Shown: one piece after another, positions 35,864 through 49,396 of the stretch
How positions within the stretch are numbered: the first letter of the stretch is position 1
Layout: each line of letters starts with the position of its first letter
Assembly: GCA_963580455.1 (NCBI GenBank)
Contig: OY756966.1
Coordinates: 14,511,001-14,575,000, forward strand
Direction: 5' to 3'
DNA from: Euonymus europaeus
Lineage: Eukaryota > Streptophyta > Magnoliopsida > Celastrales > Celastraceae
Length of the DNA: 64,000 nt
The notes under the pieces: generated by a model
What the model was told of the DNA's origin: nothing
Database searches by the model: none
What the model saw: the letters and a program-made list of their open reading frames with translations, nothing else
Position numbers and translations under genes: made by a program

Positions 35864-38800
35864 GTTAAAAGCTCCTCTATAGAGAGAGTTGAGCAACTTC
35901 GGACTATCAAAGTTGCTCGGGATAGACTTTTAATTGTTCTTCTATGTCAAATTTTATGAGTATAAGCTTCCTACATTATTTCGATGCCAAAACACCAACT
36001 TTCTATGACAAATAGACAAAACCGTTAAAAGCTCCACCATAGAGAGAGTTGAGCAATTTCGGACTATCAAAATTGCTCGGGATAGACTTTTTATTGTTCT
36101 TCTATGTCAAATTTTATGAGTATAAGCTTCCTACATTATTTCGATGCCAAAACACCAACTTTCTAAGACAAATATACAAAACCGTTAAAAGCTCCTCCAT
36201 AGAGAGAGTTGGGCAACTTCGGACTCTCAAAATTTCTCGGGATAGACTTTTTATTGTTTTTCTATGTCAAATTTTACAAGTATAAGCTTCCTATATTATT
36301 TAGATGCCAAAACACCAACTTTCTATGACAAATGGACAAAAACGTTAAAAGCTCCTCCATAGAGAGAGTTGAGCAACTTCGGACTGTGAAAGTTGCTCGG
36401 GATAGACTTTTTATTGTTCTTCTATGTCAAATTTTACGAGTATAAGCTTCCTACATTATTTCGATGCCAAAACACCAACTTTCTATGACAAATGGACAAA
36501 ACCGTTAAAAGCTCCTCCATAGAGAGAGTTGAGCAACTTCGGACCATCAAAGTTGCTCGGTGTACAATTTCTATTGTTCTCATATGTCAAATTTTACGAG
36601 TATAAGCTTCCTACATTATTTCGATGCCAAAACACCAACTTTCTATGACAAATGGACAAAACCGTTAAAAGCTCCTCCATAGAGAGAGTTGAGCAACTTC
36701 GGACCATCAAAGTTGCTCGGTGTACAATTTCTATTGTTCTCATATGTCAAATTTTACGAGTATACGCTTCCTACATTATTTCGATGCCAAAACACCAACT
36801 TTCTATGACAAACGAACAAAACCGTTAAAAGCTCCTCCATAGAGAGAGTTGAGCAACTTCGTACTATCAAAATTGCTCGGGATAGACTTTTTATTGTTCT
36901 TCTATGTCAAATTTTACGAGTATAAGCTTCCTACATTATTTCGATGCCAAAACACCAACTTTCTATGACAAATGGACAAAACCGTTAAAAGCTCCTCCAT
37001 AGAGAGAGTTGGGCAACTTCGGACTCTCAAAATTTCTCGGGATAGACTTTTTATTGTTTTTTTATGTCAAATTTTACAAGTATAAGCTTCCTAGATTATT
37101 TAGATGCCAAAACACCAACTTTCTATGACAAATGGACAAAACCGTTAAAAACTCCTCCATAGAGAGAGTTGAGCAACTTCGGACTGTGAAAGTTGCTCGG
37201 GATAGACTTTTTATTGTTCTTCTATGTCAAATTTTACGAGTATAAGCTTCCTACATTATTTCGATGCCAAAACACCAACTTTCTATGACAAATGGACAAA
37301 ACCGTTAAAAGCTCCTCTATAGAGAGAGTTGAGCAACTTCGGACTATCAAAGTTGCTCGGGATAGACTTTTAATTGTTCTTCTATGTCAAATTTTATGAG
37401 TATAAGCTTCCTACATTATTTCGATGCCAAAACACCAACTTTCTATGACAAATAGACAAAACCGTTAAAAGCTCCACCATAGAGAGAGTTGAGCAATTTC
37501 GGACTATCAAAATTGCTCGGGATAGACTTTTTATTGTTCTTCTATGTCAAATTTTATGAGTATAAGCTTCCTACATTATTTCGATGCCAAAACACCAACT
37601 TTCTAAGACAAATATACAAAACCGTTAAAAGCTCCTCCATAGAGAGAGTTGGGCAACTTCGGACTCTCAAAATTTCTCGGGATAGACTTTTTATTGTTTT
37701 TCTATGTCAAATTTTACAAGTATAAGCTTCCTAGATTATTTAGATGCCAAAACACCAACTTTCTATGACAAATGGACAAAAACGTTAAAAGCTCCTCCAT
37801 AGAGAGAGTTGAGCAACTTCGGACTGTGAAAGTTGCTCGGGATAGACTTTTTATTGTTCTTCTATGTCAAATTTTACGAGTATAAGCTTCCTACATTATT
37901 TCGATGCCAAAACACCAACTTTCTATGACAAATGGACAAAACCGTTAAAAGCTCCTCCATAGAGAGAGTTGAGCAACTTCGGACCATCAAAGTTGCTCGG
38001 TGTACAATTTCTATTGTTCTCATATGTCAAATTTTACGAGTATAAGCTTCCTACATTATTTCGATGCCAAAACACCAACTTTCTATGACAAATGGACAAA
38101 ACCGTTAAAAGCTCCTCTATAGAGAGAGTTGAGCAACTTCGGACTGTGAAAGTTGCTCGGGATAGACTTTTTATTGCTCTTCTATGTCAAATTTTACGAG
38201 TATAAGCTTCCTACATTATTTCGATGCCAAAACACCAACTTTCTATGACAAATGGACAAAACCGTTAAAAGCTCCTCCATAGAGAGAGTTGAGCAACTTC
38301 GGACTATCAAAGTTGCTCGGGATAGACTTTTAATTGTTCTTCTATGTCAAATTTTATGAGTATAAGCTTCCTACATTATTTCGATGCCAAAACACCAACT
38401 TTCTATGACAAACGAACAAAACCGTTAAAAGCTCCTCCATAGAGAGAGTTGAGCAACTTCGTACTATCAAAATTGCTCGGGATAGACTTTTTATTGTTCT
38501 TCTATGTCAAATTTTACGAGTATAAGCTTCCTACATTATTTCGATGCCAAAACACCGACTTTCTAAGACAAATATACAAAACCGTTAAAAGCTCCTCCAT
38601 AGAGAGAGTTGGGCAACTTCGGACTCTCAAAATTTCTCGGGATAGACTTTTTATTGTTTTTCTATGTCAAATTTTACAAGTATAAGCTTCCTAGATTATT
38701 TAGATGCCAAAACACCAACTTTCTATGACAAATGGACAAAACCGTTAAAAGCTCCTCCATAGAGAGAGTTGAGCAACTTCGGACTGTGAAAGTTGCTCGG

Positions 38801-39803
38801 GATAGACTTTTTATTGTTCTTCTATGTCAAATTTTACGAGTATAAGCTTCCTACATTATTTCGATGCCAAAACACCAACTTTCTATGACAAATGGACAAA
38901 ACCGTTAAAAGCTCCTCTGTAGAGAGAGTTGAGCAACTTCGGACTATCAAAGTTGCTCGGGATAGACTTTTAATTGTTCTTCTATGTCAAATTTTATGAG
39001 TATAAGCTTCCTACATTATTTCGATGCCAAAACACCAACTTTCTATGACAAATAGACAAAACCGTTAAAAGCTCCACCATAGAGAGAGTTGAGCAATTTC
39101 GGACTATCAAAATTGCTCGGGATAGACTTTTTATTGTTCTTCTATGTCAAATTTTATGAGTATAAGCTTCCTACATTATTTCGATGCCAAAACACCAACT
39201 TTCTAAGACAAATATACAAAACCGTTAAAAGCTCCTCCATAGAGAGAGTTGGGCAACTTCGGACTCTCAAAATTTCTCGGGATAGACTTTTTATTGTTTT
39301 TCTATGTCAAATTTTACAAGTATAAGCTTCCTAGATTATTTAGAAGCCAAAACACCAACTTTCTATGACAAATGGACAAAAACGTTAAAAGCTCCTCCAT
39401 AGAGAGAGTTGAGCAACTTCGGACTGTGAAAGTTGCTCGGGATAGACTTTTTATTGTTCTTCTATGTCAAATTTTACGAGTATAAGCTTCCTACATTATT
39501 TCGATGCCAAAACACCAACTTTCTATGACAAATGGACAAAACCGTTAAAAGCTCCTCCATAGAGAGAGTTGAGCAACTTCGGACCATCAAAGTTGCTCGG
39601 TGTACAATTTCTATTGTTCTCATATGTCAAATTTTACGAGTATAAGCTTCCTACATTATTTCGATGCCAAAACACCAACTTTCTATGACAAATGGACAAA
39701 ACCGTTAAAAGCTCCTCCATACAGAGAGTTGAGCAACTTCGGACCATCAAAGTTGCTCGGTGTACAATTTCTATTGTTCTCATATGTCAAATTTTACGAG
39801 TAT

Positions 39804-40603
39804 AAGCTTCCTACATTATTTCGATGCCAAAACACCAACTTTCTATGACAAATGGACAAAACCGTTAAAAGCTCCTCCATAGAGAGAGTTGAGCAACTTC
39901 GGACTATCAAAGTTACTCGCGATAGACTTTTAATTGTTCTTCTATGTCAAATTATACGAGTATAAGTTTCCTACATTATTTCGATGCCAAAACACCAACT
40001 TTCTATGACAAATGGACAAAACCGTTAAAAGCTCCTCCATAGAGAGAGTTGGGCAACTTCGGACTCTCAAAATTTCTCGGGATAGACTTTTTATTGTTTT
40101 TCTATGTCAAATTTTACAAGTATAAGCTTCCTAGATTATTTAGATGCCAAAACACCAACTTTCTATGACAAATGGACAAAACCGTTAAAAGCTCCTCCAT
40201 AGAGAGAGTTGAGCAACTTCGGACTGTGAAAGTTGCTCGGGATAGACTTTTTATTGTTCTTCTATGTCAAATTTTACGAGTATAAGCTTCCTACATTATT
40301 TCGATGCCAAAACACCAACTTTCTATGACAAATGGACAAAACCGTTAAAAGCTCCTCCATAGAGAGAGTTGGGCAACTTCGGACTATCAAAATTTCTCGG
40401 GATAGACTTTTTATTGTTCTTCTATGTCAAATTTTACGAGTATAAGCTTCCTAGATTATTTCGATGCCAAAACAACAACTTTCTATGACAAATGGACAAA
40501 ACCGTTAAAAGCTCCTCCATAGAGAGAGTTGAGCAACTTCGGACTGTGAAAGTTGCTCGGGATAGACTTTTTATTGTTCTTCTATGTCAAATTTTACGAG
40601 TAT
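39804..40603 (+). repeat. L-variant, S, Q, K, Q linking stretch
   Basis: Five monomers following the regular HOR tract. The L copy has TATCAAAGTTACTCGCGATAG and follows a P with an intact HindIII site, unlike the other L copies. The next unit joins the L exit (AAGTTTCC) to an S body, which suggests an exchange point. Confidence 0.7.
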
Positions 40604-43600
40604 AAGCTTCCTACATTATTTCGATGCCAAAACACCAACTTTCTATGATAAATATACAAAACCGTTAAAAGCTCCTCCATAGAAAGAGTTGGGTAACTTC
40701 GGACTATCAAAATTTCTCGGGATAGACTTTTTATTGTTCTTGTATGTTAAATTTTACGAGTATAAGCTTCCTACATTATTTCGATTCCAAAACACCAACT
40801 TTCTATGACAAATGGACAAAACCGTTAAAAGCTCCTCCATAGAGAGAGTTGAGCAACTTCGGACCATCAACGTTGCTCAGTGTACAATTTCTATTGTTCT
40901 TATATGTCAAATTTTACGAGTATAAGCTTCCTACATTATTTCGATGCCAAAACACCAACTTTCTATGACAAATGGACAAAACCGTTAAAAGCTCCTCCAT
41001 AGAGAGAGTTGAGCAACTTCGGACCATCAAAGTTGCTCGGTGTACAATTTCTATTGTTCTCATATGTCAAATTTTACGAGTATAAGCTTCCTACATTATT
41101 TCGATGCCAAAACACCAACTTTCTATGACAAATGGACAAAACCGTTAAAAGCTCCTCTATAGAGAGAGTTGAGCAACTTCGGACTGTGAAAGTTGCTCGG
41201 GATAGACTTTTATTGCTCTTCTATGTAAAATTTTACGAGTATAAGCTTCCTACATTATTTCGATGCCAAAACACCAACTTTCTTTGACAAATGGACAAAA
41301 CCGTTAAAAGCTCCTCCATAGAGAGAGTTGAGCAACTTCGGACTATCAAAGTTGCTCGGGATAGACTTTTAATTGTTCTTCTATGTCAAATTTTATGAGT
41401 ATAAGCTTCCTACATTATTTCGATGCCAAAACACCAACTTTCTATGACAAACGAACAAAACCGTTAAAAGCTCCTCCATAGAGAGAGTTGAGCAACTTCG
41501 AACTATCAAAATTGCTCGGGATAGACTTTTTATTGTTCTTCTATGTCAAATTTTACGAGTATAAGCTTCCTACATTATTTCGATGCCAAAACACCAACTT
41601 TCTATGACAAATGGACAAAACCGTTAAAAGCTCCTCCAAGAGGGAGTTGAGCAACTTTGGACCATCAAAGTTGCTCGGTGTACAATTTCTTTTGTTCTCA
41701 TATGTCAAATTTACGAGTATAAGCTTCAGAGATTATTTCAATGCCAAAACACCAACTTTCTATGACAAATGGACAAAACCGTTAAAAGCTCCTCTATAGA
41801 GAGAGTTGAGCAACTTCGGACTGTGAAAGTTCCTCGGGATAGACTTTTTATTGTTCTTCTATGTCAAATTTTACGAGTATAAGCTTCCTACATTATTTCG
41901 ATGCCAAAACACCAACTTTCTAAGACAAATATACAAAACCGTTAAAAGCTCCTCCATAGAGAGAGTTGGGCAACTTCAGACTATCAAAATTTCTCGGGAT
42001 AGACTTTTTATTGTTCTTCTATGTCAAATTTTATGAGTATAAGCTTCCTAGATTATTTCGATGCCAAAACAACAACTTTCTATGACAAATGGACAAAACC
42101 GTTAAAAGCTCCTCCATAGAGAGAGTTGAGCAACTTCGGACTGTGAAAGTTGCTCGGGATAGACTTTTTATTGTTCTTCTATGTCAAATTTTACGAGTAT
42201 AAGCTTCGTACATTATTTCGATGCCAAAACACCAACTTTCTATGACAAATATACAAAACCGTTAAAAGCTCCTCCATAGAAAGAGTTGGGTAACTTTGGA
42301 CTATCAAAATTTCTCGGGATAGACTTTTTATTGTTCTTGTATGTTAAATTTTACGAGTATAAGCTTCCTACATTATTTCGATGCCAAAACACCAACTTTC
42401 TATGACAAATGGACAAAACCGTTAAAAGCTCCTCCATAGAGAGAGTTGAGCAACTTCGGACCATCAAAGTTGCTCGGTGTACAATTTCTATTGTTCTTAT
42501 ATGTCAAATTTTACGAGTATAAGCTTCCTACATTATTTCGATGCCAAAACACCAACTTTCTATGACAAATGGACAAAACCGTTAAAAGCTCCTCCATAGA
42601 GAGAGTTGAGCAACTTCGGACAATCAAAGTTGCTCGGTGTACAATTTCTATTGTTCTCATATGTCAAATTTTACGAGTATAAGCTTCTTACATTATTTCG
42701 ATGCCAAAACACCAACTTTCTATGACAAATGGACAAAACCGTTAAAAGCTCCTCTATAGAGAGAGTTGGGCAACTTCGGACTGTGAAAGTTGCTCGGGAT
42801 AGACTTTTATTGCTCTTCTATGTCAAATTTTACGAGTATAAGCTTCCTACATTATTTCGATGCCAAAACACCAACTTTCTATGACAAATGGACAAAACCG
42901 TTAAAAGCTCCTCCATAGAGAGAGTTGAGCAACTTCGGACTATCAAAGTTGCTCGGGATAGACTTTTAATTGTTCTTCTATGTCAAATTTTATGAGTATA
43001 AGCTTCCTACATTATTTCGATGCCAAAACACCAACTTTCTATGACAAACGAACAAAACCGTTAAAAGCTCCTCCATAGAGAGAGTTGAGCAACTTCGAAC
43101 TATCAAAATTGCTCGGGATAGACTTTTTATTGTTCTTCTATGTCAAATTTTACGAGTATAAGCTTCCTACATTATTTCGATGCCAAAACACCAACTTTCT
43201 AAGACAAATATACAAAACCATTAAAAGCTCCTCCATAGAGAGAGTTGGGCAACTTCGGACTCTAAAAATTTCTCGGGATAGACTTTTTATCGTTTTTCTA
43301 TGTCATATTTTACAAGTATAAGCTTCCTAGATTATTTAGATGCCAAAACACCAACTTTCTATGACAAATGGACAAAAACGTTAAAAGCTCCTCCATAGAG
43401 AGAGTTGAGCAACTTCGGACTGTGAAAGTTGCTCGGGATAGACTTTTTATTGTTCTTCTATGTCAAATTTTACGAGTATAAGCTTCCTACATTATTTCGA
43501 TGCCAAAACACCAACTTTCTATGACAAATGGACAAAACCGTTAAAAGCTCCTCCATAGAGAGAGTTGAGCAACTTCGGACCATCAAAGTTGCTCGGTGTA

Positions 43601-45237
43601 CAATTTCTATTGTTCTCATATGTCAAATTTTACGAGTATAAGCTTCCTACATTATTTCGATGCCAAAACACCAACTTTCTATGACAAATGGACAAAATCG
43701 TTAAAAGCTCCTCCATACAGAGAGTTGAGCAACTTCGGACCATCAAAGTTGCTCGGTGTACAATTTCTATTGTTCTCATATGTCAAATTTTACGAGTATA
43801 AGCTTCCTACATTATTTCGATGCCAAAACACCAACTTTCTATGACAAATGGACAAAACCATTAAAAGCTCCTCCATACAGAGAGTTGAGCAACTTCGGAC
43901 CATCAAAGTTGCTCGGTGTACAATTTCTATTGTTCTCATATGTCAAATTTTACGAGTATACGCTTCCTACATTATTTCGATGCCAAAACACCAACTTTCT
44001 ATGACAAATGGACAAAACCGTTAAAAGCTCCTCCATAGAGAGAGTTGAGCAACTTCGGACTCTCAAAGTTACTCGGGATAGACTTTTAATTGTTCTTCTA
44101 TGTCAAATTATACGAGTATAAGTTTCCTACATTATTTCGATGCCAAAACACCAACTTTCTATGACAAATGGACAAAACCGTTAAAAGCTCCTCCATAGAG
44201 GGAGTTGAGCAACTGTGGACCATCAAAGTTGCTCGGTGTACAATTTCTATTGTTCTCATATGTCAAATTTACGAGTATAAGCTTCAGAGATTATTTCAAT
44301 GCCAAAACACCAACTTTCTATGACAAATGGACAAAACCGTTAAAAGCTCCTCTATAGAGAGAGTTGAGCAACTTCGGACTGTGAAAGTTGCTCGGGATAG
44401 ACTTTTTATTGTTCTTCTATGTCAAATTTTACGAGTATAAGCTTCCTACATTATTTCGATGCCAAAACACCAACTTTCTAAGACAAATATACAAAACCGT
44501 TAAAAGCTCCTCCATAGAGAGAGTTGGGCAACTTCGGACTATCAAAATTTCTCGGGATAGACTTTTTATTGTTCTTCTATGTCAAATTTTACGAGTATAA
44601 GCTTCCTAGATTATTTCGATGCCAAAACAACAACTTTCTATGACAAATGGACAAAACCGTTAAAAGCTCCTCCATAGAGAGAGTTGAGCAACTTCGGACT
44701 GTGAAAGTTGCCCGGGATAGACTTTTTATTGTTCTTCTATGTCAAATTATACGAGTATAAGCTTCCTACATTATTTCGATGCCAAAACACCAACTTTCTA
44801 TGACAAATGGACAAAACCGTTAAAAGCTCCTCCATAGAGAGAGTTGAGCAACTTCGGACCATCAAAGTTGCTCGGTGTACAATTTCTATTGTTCTTATAT
44901 GTCAAATTTTACGAGTATAAGCTTCCTACATTATTTCGATGCCAAAACACCAACTTTCTATGACAAATGGACAAAACCGTTAAAAGCTCCTCCATAGAGA
45001 GAGTTGAGCAACTTCGGACAATCAAAGTTGCTCGGTGTACAATTTCTATTGTTCTCATATGTCAAATTTTACGAGTATAAGCTTCCTACATTATTTCGAT
45101 GCCAAAACACCAACTTTCTATGACAAATGGACAAAACCGTTAAAAGCTCCTCTATAGAGAGAGTTGAGCAACTTCGGACTGTGAAAGTTGCTCGGGATAG
45201 ACTTTTATTGCTCTTCTATGTCAAATTTTACGAGTAT
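40604..45237 (+). repeat. Large segmental duplication, copy 1 (about 4.6 kb)
   Basis: 29 monomers: T Pt P Q' R E P- Q K Q T Pt P Q' R E S aQ P P Pc L P- Q K Q Pt P Q'. Private marks shared with 51.3-55.5 kb include GCTCAGTGTAC, CTTTGACAAATGG, ATGTAAAATTTT, TTCTTTTGTTC, AGCTTCGTAC, CTCTAAAAATTTCTC and GTCATATTTTAC. The offset is about 10,712 bp in the left part and 10,234 bp in the right part. Confidence 0.9.
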
Positions 45238-46357
45238 AAGCTTCCTACATTATTTCGATGCCAAAACACCAACTTTCTATGACAAATGGACAAAACCGTT
45301 AAAAGCTCCTCCATAGAGAGAGTTGAGCAACTTCGGACTATCAAAGTTGCTCGGGATAGACTTTTAATTGTTCTTCTATGTCAAATTTTATGAGTATAAG
45401 CTTCCTACATTATTTCGATGCCAAAACACCAACTTTCTATGACAAACGAACAAAACCGTTAAAAGCTCCTCCATAGAGAGAGTTGAGCAACTTCGAACTA
45501 TCAAAATTGCTCGGGATAGACTTTTTATTGTTCTTCTATGTCAAATTTTACGAGTATAAGCTTCCTACATTATTTCGATGCCAAAACACAAACTTTCTAT
45601 GACAAATATACAAAACCGTTAAAAGCTCCTCCATAGAGAGAGTTGGGCAACTTCGGACTCTCAAAATTTCTCGGAATGGACTTTTTATTGTTTTTCTATG
45701 TCAAATTTTACAAGTATAAGCTTCCTAGATTATTTAGATGCCAAAACACCAACTTTCTATGACAAATGGACAAAACCGTTAAAAGCTCCTCCATAGAGAG
45801 AGTTGAGCAACTTCGGACTATCAAAGTTGCTCGGGATAGACTTTTAATTGTTCTTCTATGTCAAATTTTATGAGTATAAGCTTCCTACATTATTTCGATG
45901 CCAAAACACCAACTTTCTATGACAAACGAACAAAACCGTTAAAAGCTCCTCCATAGAGAGAGTTGAGCAACTTCGTACTATCAAAATTGCTCGGGATAGA
46001 CTTTTTATTGTTCTTCTATGTCAAATTTTACGAGTATAAGCTTCCTACATTATTTCGATGCCAAAACACCAACTTTCTAAGACAAATATACAAAACCGTT
46101 AAAAGCTCCTCCATAGAGAGAGTTGGGCAACTTCGGACTCTCAAAATTTCTCGGGATAGACTTTTTATTGTTTTTCTATGTCAAATTTTACAAGTATAAG
46201 CTTCCTAGATTATTTAGATGCCAAAACACCAACTTTCTATGACAAATGGACAAAACCGTTAAAAGCTCCTCCATAGAGAGAGTTGAGCAACTTCGGACTG
46301 TGAAAGTTGCTCGGGATAGACTTTTTATTGTTCTTCTATGTCAAATTTTACGAGTAT
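45238..46357 (+). repeat. R E S Q/R E S Q linking stretch
   Basis: Seven monomers. The unit at 45718 starts like a Q after S (CCTAGATTATTTAGATG) but carries an R body with CTCCATAG, so it is probably a Q/R exchange product. The S at 45558 has CTCGGAATGG. Confidence 0.72.
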
Positions 46358-47477
46358 AAGCTTCCTACATTATTTCGATGCCAAAACACCAACTTTCTAT
46401 GACAAATGGACAAAACCGTTAAAAGCTCTTCTGTAGAGAGAGTTGAGCAACTTCGGACTATCAAAGTTGCTCGGGATAGACTTTTAATTGTTCTTCTATG
46501 TCAAATTTTATGAGTATAAGCTTCCTACATTATTTCGATGCCAAAACACCAACTTTCTATGACAAATAGACAAAACCGTTAAAAGCTCCACCATAGAGAG
46601 AGTTGAGCAATTTCGGACTATCAAAATTGCTCGGGATAGACTCTTTATTTTTCTTCTATGTCAAATTTTATGAGTATAAGCTTCCTACATTATTTCGATG
46701 CCAAAACACCAACTTTCTAAGACAAATATACAAAACCGTTAAAAGCTCCTCCATAGAGAGAGTTGGGCAACTTCGGACTCTCAAAATTTCTCGGGATAGA
46801 CTTTTTATTGTTTTTCTATGTCAAATTTTACAAGTATAAGCTTCCTAGATTATTTAGATGCCAAAACACCAACTTTCTATGACAAATGGACAAAAACGTT
46901 AAAAGCTCCTCCATAGAGAGAGTTGAGCAACTTCGGACTGTGAAAGTTGCTCGGGATAGACTTTTTATTGTTCTTCTATGTCAAATTTTACGAGTATAAG
47001 CTTCCTACATTATTTCGATGCCAAAACACCAACTTTCTATGACAAATGGACAAAACCGTTAAAAGCTCCTCCATAGAGAGAGTTGAGCAACTTCGGACCA
47101 TCAAAGTTGCTCGGTGTACAATTTCTATTGTTCTCATATGTCAAATTTTACGAGTATAAGCTTCCTACATTATTTCGATGCCAAAACACAAACTTTCTAT
47201 GACAAATGGACAAAACCGTTAAAAGCTCCTCCATACAGAGAGTTGAGCAACTTCGGACCATCAAAGTTGCTCGGTGTACAATTTCTATTGTTCTCATATG
47301 TCAAATTTTACGAGTATAAGCTTCCTACATTATTTCGATGCCAAAACACCAACTTTCTATGACAAATGGACAAAACCATTAAAAGCTCCTCCATACAGAG
47401 AGTTGAGCAACTTCGGACCATCAAAGTTGCTCGGTGTACAATTTCTATTGTTCTCATATGTCAAATTTTACGAGTAT

Positions 47478-47637
47478 ACGCTTCCTACATTATTTCGATG
47501 CCAAAACACCAACTTTCTATGACAAATGGACAAAACCGTTAAAAGCTCCTCCATAGAGAGAGTTGAGCAACTTCGGACTCTCAAAGTTACTCGGGATAGA
47601 CTTTTAATTGTTCTTCTATGTCAAATTATACGAGTAT
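47478..47637 (+). repeat. Exemplar monomer, class L
   Basis: L carries CTCTCAAAGTTACTCGGG and GACTTTTAATTG, and ends in AAATTATACGAGTATAAG followed by TTTCC, which destroys the next HindIII site. Its own start is also non-HindIII (ACGCTT), inherited from the preceding Pc monomer. I count thirteen L-type copies, starting at 7660, 10700, 14378, 17733, 23811, 30688, 39804 (variant), 43960, 47478, 50517, 54194, 57073 and 58351. All but the one at 39804 follow Pc. Confidence 0.87.
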
Positions 47638-47796
47638 AAGTTTCCTACATTATTTCGATGCCAAAACACCAACTTTCTATGACAAATGGACAAAACCGTT
47701 AAAAGCTCCTCCATAGAGGGAGTTGAGCAACTTTGGACCATCAAAGTTGCTCGGTGTACAATTTCTATTGTTCTCATATGTCAAATTTACGAGTAT
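47638..47796 (+). repeat. Exemplar monomer, class P- (159-bp derived form)
   Basis: P- has CATAGAGGGAGTTGAGC, AACTTTGGACC and the P tail. It is followed by AGCTTCAGAGATTATTTCAATG. From 17893 onward each copy I checked has lost one T (CAAATTTACGAG), making 159 bp. Copies before 13 kb (2060, 6700, 7820, 8620, 9740, 10860) keep the full 160 bp. Confidence 0.87.
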
Positions 47797-48276
47797 AAGC
47801 TTCAGAGATTATTTCAATGCCAAAACACCAACTTTCTATGACAAATGGACAAAACCGTTAAAAGCTCCTCTATAGAGAGAGTTGAGCAACTTCGGACTGT
47901 GAAAGTTGCTCGGGATAGACTTTTTATTGTTCTTCCATGTCAAATTTTACGAGTATAAGCTTCCTACATTATTTCGATGCCAAAACACCAACTTTCTAAG
48001 ACAAATATACAAAACCGTTAAAAGCTCCTCCATAGAGAGAGTTGGGCAACTTCGGACTATCAAAATTTCTCGGGATAGACTTTTTATTGTTCTTCTATGT
48101 CAAATTTTACGAGTATAAGCTTCCTAGATTATTTCGATGCCAAAACAACAACTTTCTATGACAAATGGACAAAACCGTTAAAAGCTCCTCCATAGAGAGA
48201 GTTGAGCAACTTCGGACTGTGAAAGTTGCTCGGGATAGACTTTTTATTGTTCTTCTATGTCAAATTTTACGAGTAT

Positions 48277-49396
48277 AAGCTTCCTACATTATTTCGATGC
48301 CAAAACACCAACTTTCTATGACAAATGGACAAAACCGTTAAAAGCTCCTCTGTAGAGAGAGTTGAGCAACTTCGGACTATCAAAGTTGCTCGGGATAGAC
48401 TTTTAATTGTTCTTCTATGTCAAATTTTATGAGTATAAGCTTCCTACATTATTTCGATGCCAAAACACCAACTTTCTATGACAAATAGACAAAACCGTTA
48501 AAAGCTCCACCATAGAGAGAGTTGAGCAATTTCGGACTATCAAAATTGCTCGGGATAGACTTTTTATTGTTCTTCTATGTCAAATTTTATGAGTATAAGC
48601 TTCCTACATTATTTCGATGCCAAAACACCAACTTTCTAAGACAAATATACAAAACCGTTAAAAGCTCCTCCATAGAGAGAGTTGGGCAACTTCGGACTCT
48701 CAAAATTTCTCGGGATAGACTTTTTATTGTTTTTCTATGTCAAATTTTACAAGTATAAGCTTCCTAGATTATTTAGATGCCAAAACACCAACTTTCTATG
48801 ACAAATGGACAAAAACGTTAAAAGCTCCTCCATAGAGAGAGTTGAGCAACTTCGGACTGTGAAAGTTGCTCGGGATAGACTTTTTATTGTTCTTCTATGT
48901 CAAATTTTACGAGTATAAGCTTCCTACATTATTTCGATGCCAAAACACCAACTTTCTAAGACAAATATACAAAACCGCTAAAAGCTCCTCCATAGAGAGA
49001 GTTGGGCAACTTCGGACTATCAAAATTTCTCGGGATAGACTTTTTATTGTTCTTCTATGTCAAATTTTACGAGTATAAGCTTCCTAGATTATTTCGATGC
49101 CAAAACAACAACTTTCTATGACAAATGGACAAAACCGTTAAAAGCTCCTCCATAGAGAGAGTTGGGCAACTTCGGACTATCAAAATTTCTCGGGATAGAC
49201 TTTTTATTGTTCTTCTATGTCAAATTTTACGAGTATAAGCTTCCTAGATTATTTCGATGCCAAAACAACAACTTTCTATGACAAATGGACAAAACCGTTA
49301 AAAGCTCCTCCATAGAGAGAGTTGAGCAACTTCGGACTGTGAAAGTTGCTCGGGATAGACTTTTTATTGTTCTTCTATGTCAAATTTTACGAGTAT
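48277..49396 (+). repeat. 12-mer HOR, truncated middle copy (R I S aQ K K Q, 7 monomers)
   Basis: Lies between two full 12-mers. It lacks P P Pc L P- Q and has one extra monomer (49077-49236) combining a Q-type start (CAACAAC, ATGACAAATGG) with a K body. The K at 48917 shares CCGCTAAAAG with the K at 50996. Confidence 0.83.

Larger units (their letters stand above)
32286..39803 (+). repeat. Most regular HOR tract: 10-, 9-, 9-, 10- and 9-mers
   Basis: Five units share the core E S Q R I S aQ P. The end is Q' R in the 10-mers (32286-33885, 36764-38363), Pc in two 9-mers (33886-35325, 35326-36763) and a CATACAG-type P in the last (38364-39803). A 10+9 pair recurs at an offset of 4,478 bp, with the CTCTGTAG-tagged R in both. 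Long regular HORs are typical of actively homogenised satellite. Confidence 0.9.
46358..48276 (+). repeat. 12-mer HOR (R I S aQ P P Pc L P- Q K Q), full copy 1
   Basis: Twelve monomers, 1,919 bp. Repeats at 49397-51315 at an offset of 3,039 bp, sharing the private ACACAAACTTTC in the second P and TTCTTCCATGTC in Q. The last seven positions (P Pc L P- Q K Q) equal those of the 12-mer at 6.5-11.5 kb. Confidence 0.89.
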
